Below are positions 1 through 5,986 of a stretch of 6,979 nt of DNA, piece after piece. This stretch comes from Acidobacteriota bacterium (lineage in GTDB: Bacteria > Acidobacteriota > Blastocatellia > Pyrinomonadales > Pyrinomonadaceae): assembly GCA_013698055.1 (NCBI GenBank), contig JACCVS010000244.1, positions 1 to 6,979 of the forward strand, given 5' to 3'. The notes beneath the pieces were generated by a model, which was not told the DNA's origin, made no database searches, and was given only the letters and a program-made list of their open reading frames with translations. Position 1 is the first letter of the stretch; each line of letters begins with the position of its first letter. Position numbers and translations under genes: made by a program.

Positions 1-2
1 TC

Positions 3-632
3 GTTGGCGTCGTCGGCGATACGAAGCAAGAACGCCTCGACCGCGATGCGGAGCCACAAGGCTACGTCTCTTACTTGCAGGTCCCGATTGGCGAAATGTT
101 TTTCGTTGCGCGCGGCAGGACGAATGACGTGACGAGTCTCGGTGCAGCGTTGCGCTCCGGCGTGCAGGCAGTGGATAAAGACCAACCGATCTACGAAGTA
201 AAAGCTTTGCGCGGACTGCTCGCCGACTCAATCACGCGCCAACGTTTTAGTACATGGCTGCTCGCCGTGTTCGCGGCGGTCGCGCTCCTGCTCGCCGCTC
301 TCGGCGTCTTCAGCGTGATGAGCTTCGCCGTCGCCGGACGCACGCACGAGATCGGCGTCCGCATGGCTTTGGGCGCACAGAAGCGGGATGTGCTCCGGCT
401 CATCGTCAGGCAGGGAATGATGTTCGCGCTCATCGGAGTGGGAATAGGGTTGGCTGGCTCAATCGCCTTAACGCGCGCGATGGCAAGTCAACTCTACGAC
501 GTTTCTGCTACCGACCCGGCGACGTTCGCGGGCGTTGCCTTGATGCTCGCCGTGGTCGCCCTGCTGGCGTGTTACATCCCGGCCAGACGCGCGACGAAGG
601 TTGACCCGATGGTCGCGCTAAGAAACGAATAA
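3..632 (+). CDS. ADOP-type duplicated orphan ABC permease, C-terminal part (5' end outside window)
   Basis: The reading frame is open from the left edge (first full codon at 3) to TAA at 630-632, giving 209 residues, so the true start lies upstream. The fragment begins VGVVGD, which matches residues 613-618 of the next gene (VGVVGN), in the second periplasmic MacB_PCD-type domain. It then carries the final FtsX-type permease domain: hydrophobic segments at about fragment residues 85-109, 139-157 and 174-192, and the cytoplasmic motif THEIGVRMALGAQ after the first of them. It ends with ARRATKVDPMVALRNE, nearly identical to the end of the next gene. Known for the family: two permease halves fused in one chain and no dedicated ATPase nearby; the transported substrate is unknown. 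Inference: inner-membrane protein, tandem paralogue of the gene at 650. The family call is firm; function is open. Confidence 0.9.
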   Translation, partial: VGVVGDTKQERLDRDAEPQGYVSYLQVPIGEMFFVARGRTNDVTSLGAALRSGVQAVDKDQPIYEVKALRGLLADSITRQRFSTWLLAVFAAVALLLAALGVFSVMSFAVAGRTHEIGVRMALGAQKRDVLRLIVRQGMMFALIGVGIGLAGSIALTRAMASQLYDVSATDPATFAGVALMLAVVALLACYIPARRATKVDPMVALRNE

Positions 633-639
633 ACGAAGT

Positions 640-646
640 GAGGTGA
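640..646 (+). promoter_or_regulatory. Ribosome binding site for the 650 permease gene
   Basis: GAGGTGA lies in the 17-base gap after the TAA of the upstream permease gene. Its GAGG core ends 6 bases before the ATG at 650, which supports that start. The tight spacing to the upstream stop suggests the two permeases are translated from one message. Confidence 0.7.
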
Positions 647-649
647 GCG

Positions 650-3115
650 ATGAAGACACTGTGGCAAGACATGCGATACGGCGTGAGGATGCTGTTGAAG
701 AATCCCGCCTTCACGTTCATTGCGGTGCTGGCTCTGGCACTTGGCATCGGCGCGAACACGGCGATCTTTTCCGTCGTCAACGCGGTGCTGCTGCGTTCGT
801 TGCCATTTGAAAACGGTGATCGGCTGGTGGTGATCTACGCAGAGAATTCGAGCGACGGTAACAACAGTGTGCCGGATAAAGCGCCGTTCTCCTTTCCCGA
901 TTTCAAAGATTACAAAGACCAGGCCCAGGGTTTGCAGTATGTGTCCTCATACAGCACGAACGGCACAGTGGTGACGAGCGGCGGCGAAGAGCCCGAGCGT
1001 ATTTTCGGCGCGGATGTTTCCGCCGATCTCTTTCCCATGCTCGGCGTCAAGCCTTTGCTCGGTCGCGTCTTTACGCCTGAAGAAGATCAAGCGGGGCAGC
1101 CTTCTGTCATCGTTCTCGGTTACGGGCTGTGGCAGCGACGCTTCGGCGGCGACAAGGAAATCATCGGACGCGAAATCAAATTAGGCGCGCGCAGTATGAC
1201 GGTGATCGGTGTCATGCCACCTGATTTCAAGTTCCCCGTGCAGGCTGAGAAATCGGATTACTACATGCCGTTCACAGCCGAGATGGCGCGGTACAACGCG
1301 GATGCGATGGGGAATCGAGACAACCGTTCCATGCCCATTGTCGCCAGCCTCAAGCCTGGCGCGACGCTGCAACAAGCGCAGGTGGAGATTGAAACCATCG
1401 CCAATCGCTTGACGCAGCAGTATCCGGCGACCAACACGAATTGGCACGCGCGCCTCATCTCGATGCATGAAGATGTCACGGGCGACATTCGCCCCGCGCT
1501 GCTCGTGCTTCTGGGAGCGGTCGGGTTCGTGCTGCTCATCACGTGCGCCAATGTCGCCAACCTGTTGCTGGCGCGGGCGGCCTCGCGTCATAAAGAGACT
1601 GCCATTCGCACGGCGCTCGGCGCGAGCCGTGGGCGCATCATGCGCCAACTTTTGACTGAGAGCCTGTTGCTCTCTTTTGCTGGCGGCGCGCTCGGATTGT
1701 TGCTCGCCGTGTGGGGCATTGATCTGCTGGTGGCCGCAAGCCCGGCGAGCGTTCCGCGTTTGGGTGAAATCGCACTTGATAATCGCGTGCTCGGCTTCAC
1801 CCTCGCGGTGTCGGCATTGACGGGAATCATCTTCGGCTTAGCGCCCGCGTTTAATTCGTCGAAGACAAATCTCAACGAATCGCTCAAAGAAGGGAGCCGG
1901 GGTTCGACCGAAGGCGCACGTCGCAGCCGTGTGCGAAGCTTGCTGGTCGTCTCAGAGATCGCTTTATCGCTCGTGCTGCTCGTCGGCGCAGGGCTTTTAA
2001 TCAAGAGCTTTGTGCGATTGCTCGATACAAGTCCGGGCTACGAAGCGGGAAGCGTGTTAAGCGTGACGCTTCCCGTGTCGAGATCGAAGTATCCGACACC
2101 CGAACAGCAGACGACGTATGTTCAAGAACTGATGACTCGCACGCGGGCGCTGCCCGGCGTCGAAGCGGTCGCCATAACTAATCTGCTGCCGCTCGGTCTG
2201 CGCGACAGGCTCAACACTTTCAATATCGAGGGGCGTCCGCCCGCCGCTCCGGGCGCGCGGACGGCAGCGCGAAATTCCGTGGTCACACCCGACTACTTCC
2301 GCACGATGAGCATCCCCGTTCAGCGCGGGCGCTCGTTCACCGAGCGCGACCGCGACGACACCCCACCGGTCATCATCGTCAACGAAGCTTTAGCCAAACG
2401 ATACTTCCCGGGCGAAGAAGCGGTCGGCAAGCGAATCATTTTGGACGACGATGTGACAAACGAACCGCTTCCGTCGCGCGAGATCGTCGGCGTCGTCGGC
2501 AACGTGCGGCACAACGGCCTGGACGAAGAAGTGCAGCCGGAATACTACAACCCGTTCTTCCAAATGCCGGATCGCCAGATGGATTTAGTCGTGCGCTCTG
2601 CGAACGCCAATCCGGCAGCTTTGGCTTCCACAGTGCGCGCCACAATCAAAGGCGTTGATAAAGATCAGCTGATTTGGGAAGTGAAGACGATGGACGAGCG
2701 CATCAGTCAGTCGGTCGCGCCGCGCCGCTTCCAGATGACATTGCTCGGCGTCTTCGCAGCACTCGCGCTCGTCCTCGCGAGCATCGGCATCTATGGCGTG
2801 ATGTCTTACGCCGTCACGCAACGCACACACGAGATCGGTCTCCGCATGGCGCTCGGCGCGCAGACCAAAGACGTACTCCGTCTCGTTGTCGGGCGGGGCA
2901 TGATGCTCGCGGGCTTAGGCATCGCGGCGGGTCTCGCCGCGTCGTTTGCCTTAACGCGCGTCATGGCAAGCCTGCTCTACGGCGTGAGCGCGACCGACCC
3001 TGTGACGTTCACGGGCATTGCGCTCTTGCTCGCGGTGGTCGCATTCCTGGCGAGCTATATTCCTGCGCGGCGCGCAACGAAAGTTGATCCGATGATAGCG
3101 CTCCGGTATGAGTGA
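650..3115 (+). CDS. ADOP-type duplicated orphan ABC permease (FtsX/MacB-like), complete
   Basis: The protein has 821 residues, about the usual size of acidobacterial duplicated orphan permeases. It starts MKTLWQDMRYGVRMLLKNP, the typical N-terminus of this family. First half: membrane segment at about 21-47, periplasmic MacB_PCD-type domain at about 50-280, then three membrane segments at about 283-308, 339-363 and 380-400. Second half: membrane segment at about 430-452, second periplasmic domain at about 465-690, then segments at about 695-720, 750-769 and 785-803. The cytoplasmic motif THEIGLRMALGAQ (726-738) is matched in the first half by HKETAIRTALGAS (314-326), showing the internal duplication. 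No Walker A or ABC signature motif is present in it or its neighbours. In MacB and LolC such permeases pass mechanical force from a cytoplasmic ATPase to periplasmic domains. Whether ADOPs do so with a shared ATPase is unknown. The substrate cannot be told from sequence. Confidence 0.93.
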   Translation: MKTLWQDMRYGVRMLLKNPAFTFIAVLALALGIGANTAIFSVVNAVLLRSLPFENGDRLVVIYAENSSDGNNSVPDKAPFSFPDFKDYKDQAQGLQYVSSYSTNGTVVTSGGEEPERIFGADVSADLFPMLGVKPLLGRVFTPEEDQAGQPSVIVLGYGLWQRRFGGDKEIIGREIKLGARSMTVIGVMPPDFKFPVQAEKSDYYMPFTAEMARYNADAMGNRDNRSMPIVASLKPGATLQQAQVEIETIANRLTQQYPATNTNWHARLISMHEDVTGDIRPALLVLLGAVGFVLLITCANVANLLLARAASRHKETAIRTALGASRGRIMRQLLTESLLLSFAGGALGLLLAVWGIDLLVAASPASVPRLGEIALDNRVLGFTLAVSALTGIIFGLAPAFNSSKTNLNESLKEGSRGSTEGARRSRVRSLLVVSEIALSLVLLVGAGLLIKSFVRLLDTSPGYEAGSVLSVTLPVSRSKYPTPEQQTTYVQELMTRTRALPGVEAVAITNLLPLGLRDRLNTFNIEGRPPAAPGARTAARNSVVTPDYFRTMSIPVQRGRSFTERDRDDTPPVIIVNEALAKRYFPGEEAVGKRIILDDDVTNEPLPSREIVGVVGNVRHNGLDEEVQPEYYNPFFQMPDRQMDLVVRSANANPAALASTVRATIKGVDKDQLIWEVKTMDERISQSVAPRRFQMTLLGVFAALALVLASIGIYGVMSYAVTQRTHEIGLRMALGAQTKDVLRLVVGRGMMLAGLGIAAGLAASFALTRVMASLLYGVSATDPVTFTGIALLLAVVAFLASYIPARRATKVDPMIALRYE

Positions 3116-3154
3116 GAAGCAAAGGTGATAAGAACGAAGCAATACACGAGTATG

Positions 3155-3160
3155 AAAAGG
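3155..3160 (+). promoter_or_regulatory. Ribosome binding site for the small signal-peptide ORF
   Basis: AAAAGG sits 5 bases before the ATG at 3166 and 8 bases before the ATG at 3169. It favours one of these starts over the in-frame GTG at 3112, which overlaps the end of the permease gene. Confidence 0.45.
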
Positions 3161-3165
3161 TTGAA

Positions 3166-3318
3166 ATGATGAAAGCAATATTCAAGGTCGCGGGCGCTTT
3201 AATGGTTTGCGCCGTGAGCGGCGGAATTTTATCTCCCGCCGTCGCGCAAGGAAGCGCCGCCCCGCCGACGCATGTCTCGATGGGCGATCCAAGTACTATC
3301 TTCAAAATTTGTCAATGA
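3166..3318 (+). CDS. Small exported ORF, almost only a signal peptide; leader peptide or gene remnant
   Basis: The ORF encodes 50 residues from ATG 3166, or 49 from the adjacent ATG 3169; the second start has better spacing to AAAAGG. The first 27 residues are a classic Sec signal peptide: two Lys near the start, a hydrophobic stretch (VAGALMVCAV), then SPAVA before a likely cleavage site ahead of QGS. Only about 23 residues would remain after cleavage, ending IFKICQ. I recognise no domain in them. The TGA stop (3316-3318) overlaps the ribosome binding site of the peptidase gene, an arrangement that allows translational coupling. It could be a real tiny secreted peptide, a leader ORF, or the 5' stump of a deleted exported-protein gene. 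The clear signal peptide and ribosome binding site argue against pure chance. Only 50 bases separate it from the upstream permease. Confidence 0.45.
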   Translation: MMKAIFKVAGALMVCAVSGGILSPAVAQGSAAPPTHVSMGDPSTIFKICQ

Positions 3319-3322
3319 GAGG
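3317..3322 (+). promoter_or_regulatory. Ribosome binding site for the S41 peptidase gene, overlapping the preceding stop codon
   Basis: GAGAGG lies 12 bases before the ATG at 3335, slightly longer than ideal. It shares its first two bases with the TGA stop of the small upstream ORF. It supports 3335 over the in-frame ATG at 3272, which would put 21 non-hydrophobic residues ahead of the signal peptide. Confidence 0.5.
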
Positions 3323-3334
3323 TTTAGTTACAAG

Positions 3335-4435
3335 ATGCGCCGATTTTCAATTTATTTGTTGCTAAGCGCAGTAATAACAGCAACAGGACTGCTAATGCCC
3401 AGTCAGAGCCTGGCTCAATCAAAAAGCAATGAGCCGGACATCATCATTGATGCTGCCACGCGCACCCAGGTCATTGAAGGGACTCTTAACCGTCTTAATG
3501 ACTCATATGTTTTCCCGAAAATAGCCAGGCAAATGGAGGCGGCTGTGCGCCAACGCTTGCAAAGACGAGAGTATGACCAAATTACCAGTGCCGCCGCGCT
3601 CGCCGAGACGCTCACCAAACATTTACAGGAGATCAGCCGCGACAAGCATTTACATGTTCTGTTCAATTACGAGCCGAGACCTCTGTCGGTGACACGATCC
3701 GCACCCTCCGCCGAACAGCTCAGAGATTTCCGCCGCGCCGCTCTAATTCAGAGCAGCTCGATCAATCATGGATTCAAGAGGGTCGAGCGACTGGACGGAA
3801 ACATCGGTTATCTGCGAGTGGATTTGTTTGTTGACCCCGAGTTCGGCGGAGACACTGCCGCCGCTGCCCTGGGTTTCGTGTCTAATACTCACGCATTAAT
3901 TATTGACATACGCAATTGCAACGGCGGCGTCCCTGAAATGGTTGCTTTGCTTTCAACTTATCTCTTCGAGGACGCGCCCGTCCATCTCAGCGACATTTAT
4001 GATCGACCGACGAACCAAACTCAACAGTTCTGGACGCTACCGTATGTTCCCGGCAAACGGTACGCCGGTCGAGACGTGTATGTCTTAACAAGCAAACGAA
4101 CCGCTTCGGCAGCCGAAGAATTTGCTTACGACCTCCAGCAACTCAAACGCGCCACCATCATCGGGGAAACTACCATCGGTGCTGCTAATCCGGGAGGGAC
4201 TGTTCGCGTCAATGAACACTTCCAGGTATTCATACCTACCGGTCGCGCAATCAATCCGATTAGTAAGACAAACTGGGAAGGCTTTGGCGTGAAGCCGGAC
4301 GTTGAGGTTTCGGAAGAACAAGCACTCAAGGCAGCACAAATTGCCGCTCTCAAAAAACTTATCGAAACTGGGAAGGAGGAGGGCTGGAAGGGACGTTGGA
4401 TAATGCTCCTTGAAACATTACAGAAACAGCCGTAA
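3335..4435 (+). CDS. Exported S41-family serine peptidase (tricorn/IRBP-like, no PDZ domain)
   Basis: The protein has 366 residues. A Sec signal peptide covers about 1-27 (Arg-Arg, hydrophobic core, then SLA before QS). Residues about 37-110 form a helical N-terminal region that ends in DKHLHV (103-108), a segment common in this branch of S41; His105 or His107 could be the catalytic His. Residues about 158-345 are the S41 core: GYLRVDLF (158-165), the glycine-rich DIRNCNGG loop (191-198), TASAAEEFAYDLQQLKRAT (256-274) with Ser258 as expected nucleophile, and GETTIGAANPG (277-287). No PDZ domain is inserted, unlike CtpA/Prc. S41 enzymes cut near protein C-termini; the natural substrate here is unknown and would be periplasmic or extracellular. 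Base composition is lower in G+C than in the permease genes. ATG 3335 was chosen for the signal peptide and upstream GAGAGG. The family call is strong; activity is inferred. Confidence 0.88.
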   Translation: MRRFSIYLLLSAVITATGLLMPSQSLAQSKSNEPDIIIDAATRTQVIEGTLNRLNDSYVFPKIARQMEAAVRQRLQRREYDQITSAAALAETLTKHLQEISRDKHLHVLFNYEPRPLSVTRSAPSAEQLRDFRRAALIQSSSINHGFKRVERLDGNIGYLRVDLFVDPEFGGDTAAAALGFVSNTHALIIDIRNCNGGVPEMVALLSTYLFEDAPVHLSDIYDRPTNQTQQFWTLPYVPGKRYAGRDVYVLTSKRTASAAEEFAYDLQQLKRATIIGETTIGAANPGGTVRVNEHFQVFIPTGRAINPISKTNWEGFGVKPDVEVSEEQALKAAQIAALKKLIETGKEEGWKGRWIMLLETLQKQP

Positions 4436-4491
4436 TGGAACGCACCCAAAGCACGCTTGCTTGCTACGTGATGAATTGAAACGAGTGGATA

Positions 4492-4498
4492 AAGGAAG
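4492..4498 (+). promoter_or_regulatory. Ribosome binding site that sets the start of the repeat protein gene
   Basis: AAGGAAG ends 4 bases before the ATG at 4503 (the AAGGA core ends 6 before). It decides against the in-frame ATG at 4410, which lies inside the peptidase gene and would add 31 polar residues before the signal peptide. Confidence 0.7.
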
Positions 4499-4502
4499 CG
4501 AT

Positions 4503-5921
4503 ATGAAAGACGAAAATACGGCAACTCTGCTTCGCCAGCGCGCAATAACGCTGGCAGGCGCAATCTGTCTTCTACTCATTGCCGGGTTAACGCACGCAAC
4601 GGCCCCATCGCCCGCGGCGCGGCAGCGGGATCAACTCACCGGCGACGCGCAAGAGAAGACCATCACAGGTCAGTGGATCATCGAGGCGGTTGATAGCGGT
4701 GAAAATCTGAGCACCGCGCTAACACGCACTCCGCGAGGCGGCGGCAGGGACACCCGATATTTCAAAGTCGGGATCGGTGAACTGACGGGACTGAGCCGCG
4801 AACAAATCCTTTCAGGGGCGGGGCAGCGCGTGAGGTTTCAGTTGCGCCGCCCGGCAGGCACATTCGATTTCGAGGGCTCGTTCGCGGCGGGCAAAGGGTC
4901 TGGAGCTTTCACCTTCACCGCCGACAAAGATTTCATCGCGATCATGCGGCAGAACGGCTATGGGGAAGCATTGAAGCGAAACCTTTTTGGGTTCGCCATC
5001 GGCAGCTTCGGCGGCGATGTGGCGGCGGAGTTCACCGCGCTGGGCATCGAGACGCCGACGCCGGAGCAGATGGGACAGATGAACACTCAAGCGATGAGCG
5101 TGGAGTATGTCAAAGAATTGAAGGTGCTCGGCTACGAGCCGCGCTCAATTGACCAACTGATTAGCCTGCGAAAGCATGGAGCGAGCGCCGAATACGTCCG
5201 TGCGCTGATGGCGGCGGGATTCGAGCGTCCCACGCTCGAACAGTTAATTTCGTTGCGAATCCACGGCGCGAGCCTCCGCTTCGTCGAGGAGTTGAGGTCT
5301 CTCGGGTATGAGCTGCGCTCAATAGAGCAACTGATCAGCTTGCGAATTCACGGCGCGAACGTAGAGTTCGTCAAGACGCTCGCGGCGCTTGGCTACGAGC
5401 GACCGACGCTCGACCAACTCATCTCGATGCGAATTCACGGTGTGACGCCGCGCTTCATCGAAGAGTTGAAGTTGCTCGGTTACGACCGCGTGCCGCTTGA
5501 GCAGTTGATCTCAATGAAGATTCACGGCGTCACGCTTGACTTCATCCGTGAGCTAAGGTCGCAAGGTTATGGGAACGTGCCGCTCGGCCGCCTGTTCGAC
5601 GTGCGGATGTTCAAGATGCCAGTCGAGTTCCTCAAGCACCTGCCTGATGGAGACGGGGGCGGTCGCTCCGTCGAGTGGCTGATTAAGTTTGACGGGCGCA
5701 CGGCGCAGAGGGTTTGGATGTTCCGGCGAGGCGGCGAAGACGGGGGCGGTCGTTCCTCAGAGGTTCCGACCGAGCAATTGCGGGGACTGACAGAGGCGGA
5801 GGTCTTCTCAGACGGCGCGCCCGTGCGCTTCCGGTTCGCGCGTGGCGCGCAGTCGCTTAACTGTGTCGGCTGGTTCAAGGGCGGCTTCGGGGCGGGCGTT
5901 TGCGAAGCCGCGCGGGATTAG
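4503..5921 (+). CDS. Exported 29-residue-repeat protein with flanking beta-type domains
   Basis: The protein has 472 residues. A Sec signal peptide spans about 1-34 (Arg11 and Arg13, hydrophobic 14-29, cleavage likely after THA or ATA). Residues about 55-143 form a beta-rich domain: GQWIIEA, GELTGLSREQI, VRFQLRRPAGTF and EGSFAAGKGSGAFTF. Eight tandem 29-residue repeats follow at 144-375, with a partial ninth to 382. The core consensus has F/Y-V/I-x-E-L at the start, L-G-Y in the middle, then QLIS, R/K, and IHG. Each repeat probably forms two helices. Residues about 390-472 resemble the first domain again (VRFRFARGAQ, VGWFKGGFGAG). Similar domain-plus-repeat arrangements occur, as I recall, in Acidobacteriota proteins, often behind an M56/BlaR1-type peptidase, which is absent here. 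Inference: a soluble periplasmic binding or scaffold protein. No catalytic motif is visible. Two Cys (454 and 467) lie only in the C-terminal domain and could pair. Confidence 0.85.
   Translation: MKDENTATLLRQRAITLAGAICLLLIAGLTHATAPSPAARQRDQLTGDAQEKTITGQWIIEAVDSGENLSTALTRTPRGGGRDTRYFKVGIGELTGLSREQILSGAGQRVRFQLRRPAGTFDFEGSFAAGKGSGAFTFTADKDFIAIMRQNGYGEALKRNLFGFAIGSFGGDVAAEFTALGIETPTPEQMGQMNTQAMSVEYVKELKVLGYEPRSIDQLISLRKHGASAEYVRALMAAGFERPTLEQLISLRIHGASLRFVEELRSLGYELRSIEQLISLRIHGANVEFVKTLAALGYERPTLDQLISMRIHGVTPRFIEELKLLGYDRVPLEQLISMKIHGVTLDFIRELRSQGYGNVPLGRLFDVRMFKMPVEFLKHLPDGDGGGRSVEWLIKFDGRTAQRVWMFRRGGEDGGGRSSEVPTEQLRGLTEAEVFSDGAPVRFRFARGAQSLNCVGWFKGGFGAGVCEAARD
4932..5627 (+). repeat. Eight tandem 87-base coding repeats (29 codons each)
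   Basis: Unit starts fall exactly 87 bases apart: 4932, 5019, 5106, 5193, 5280, 5367, 5454 and 5541, with no insertion or deletion. The five units from 5106 to 5540 are well conserved, with QLIS in every one and IHG in the last four. The first two (4932, 5019) and the last (5541) are degenerate but keep the spacing and the F/V-I-x-x-x start. A partial ninth unit (FLKHL) follows at 5628. The conservation is at the protein level and the array is fully in frame. Confidence 0.9.
5106..5453 (+). repeat. Higher-order 174-base duplication (pairs of 29-codon repeats)
   Basis: The units at 5106 and 5280 share RSI-D/E-QLISL, encoded with the common stretch GCGCTCAAT. The units at 5193 and 5367 share ERPTL-E/D-QLIS. 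The alternating pattern A-B-A'-B' indicates that a two-repeat block (58 codons) was duplicated as one piece, after the single repeats had already diverged. Confidence 0.65.
5652..5752 (+). repeat. Pair of identical 14-base direct repeats, 87 bases apart
   Basis: GACGGGGGCGGTCG occurs at 5652-5665 and again at 5739-5752. Both copies are in frame and encode DGGGR followed by Ser. The spacing of exactly 87 bases equals the period of the upstream 29-codon array, although the protein between them does not match the repeat consensus. Confidence 0.6.
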
Positions 5922-5942
5922 CACAAGGCGGCAATTAGATGA

Positions 5943-5956
5943 GGCGCGGTCGCGCC
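5943..5956. repeat. Short G+C-rich inverted repeat in the gap before the third permease
   Basis: GGCGCG-GT-CGCGCC is a perfect 6-base inverted repeat; with a realistic 4-base loop the stem would be 5 pairs. It lies in the 65-base gap 5922-5986 and is followed at 5960-5967 by the palindrome CGAATTCG. No run of T follows, so it is not a typical intrinsic terminator. It may be chance in G+C-rich DNA. Confidence 0.3.
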
Positions 5957-5972
5957 ATCCGAATTCGTTGAT

Positions 5973-5978
5973 GGGGAG
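5973..5978 (+). promoter_or_regulatory. Ribosome binding site for the third permease gene
   Basis: GGGGAG ends 8 bases before the ATG at 5987, good spacing. The ATG at 5971 overlaps it but is in another frame. Confidence 0.65.
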
Positions 5979-5986
5979 ATATTGCG

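Noticed and set aside
254..604. Plus-strand ORFs in other frames of the permease genes (254-604, 2674-3087, 5842-6288, 6445-6771)
   Set aside because: They overlap real genes and show Arg-rich, low-complexity translations; the 5842-6288 frame covers the end of the repeat gene and the start of the third permease, both well supported in other frames.
1181..1648. Long antisense ORF of 155 codons on the minus strand inside the 650 permease gene (similarly 1588-2004, 6491-6937)
   Set aside because: Opposite a strongly supported membrane protein gene; Arg/Ala/Pro/Ser-rich composition typical of G+C-rich shadow frames, no ribosome binding site or recognisable domain.
3112..3165. GTG start at 3112 for the small ORF, overlapping the permease stop
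   Set aside because: It gives a charged N-terminus before the signal peptide, while the ATGs at 3166/3169 follow a ribosome binding site and begin the signal peptide properly.
3219..3245. Possible hairpin GGCGG ... CCGCC in the small ORF
   Set aside because: It lies inside the reading frame, has an 11-base loop and no following T run; not a convincing terminator or riboswitch.
3272..3334. Earlier in-frame ATG for the S41 peptidase at 3272
   Set aside because: It would place 21 residues ahead of a clear signal peptide and overlap the small ORF; 3335 has the signal peptide at the N-terminus and GAGAGG upstream.
4410..4502. Earlier in-frame ATG for the repeat protein at 4410
   Set aside because: It lies inside the peptidase gene and adds a polar 31-residue tail before the signal peptide; AAGGAAG before 4503 decides the start.
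4436..4502. Terminator or promoter between the peptidase and repeat protein genes
   Set aside because: Only a 4-base CACG/CGTG pairing is present, with no T run and no clear -35/-10 pair.
4932..5627. CRISPR-like or minisatellite non-coding array
   Set aside because: The period is 87 bases with conservation at protein level and in-frame units; no identical repeats separated by unique spacers and no cas genes.
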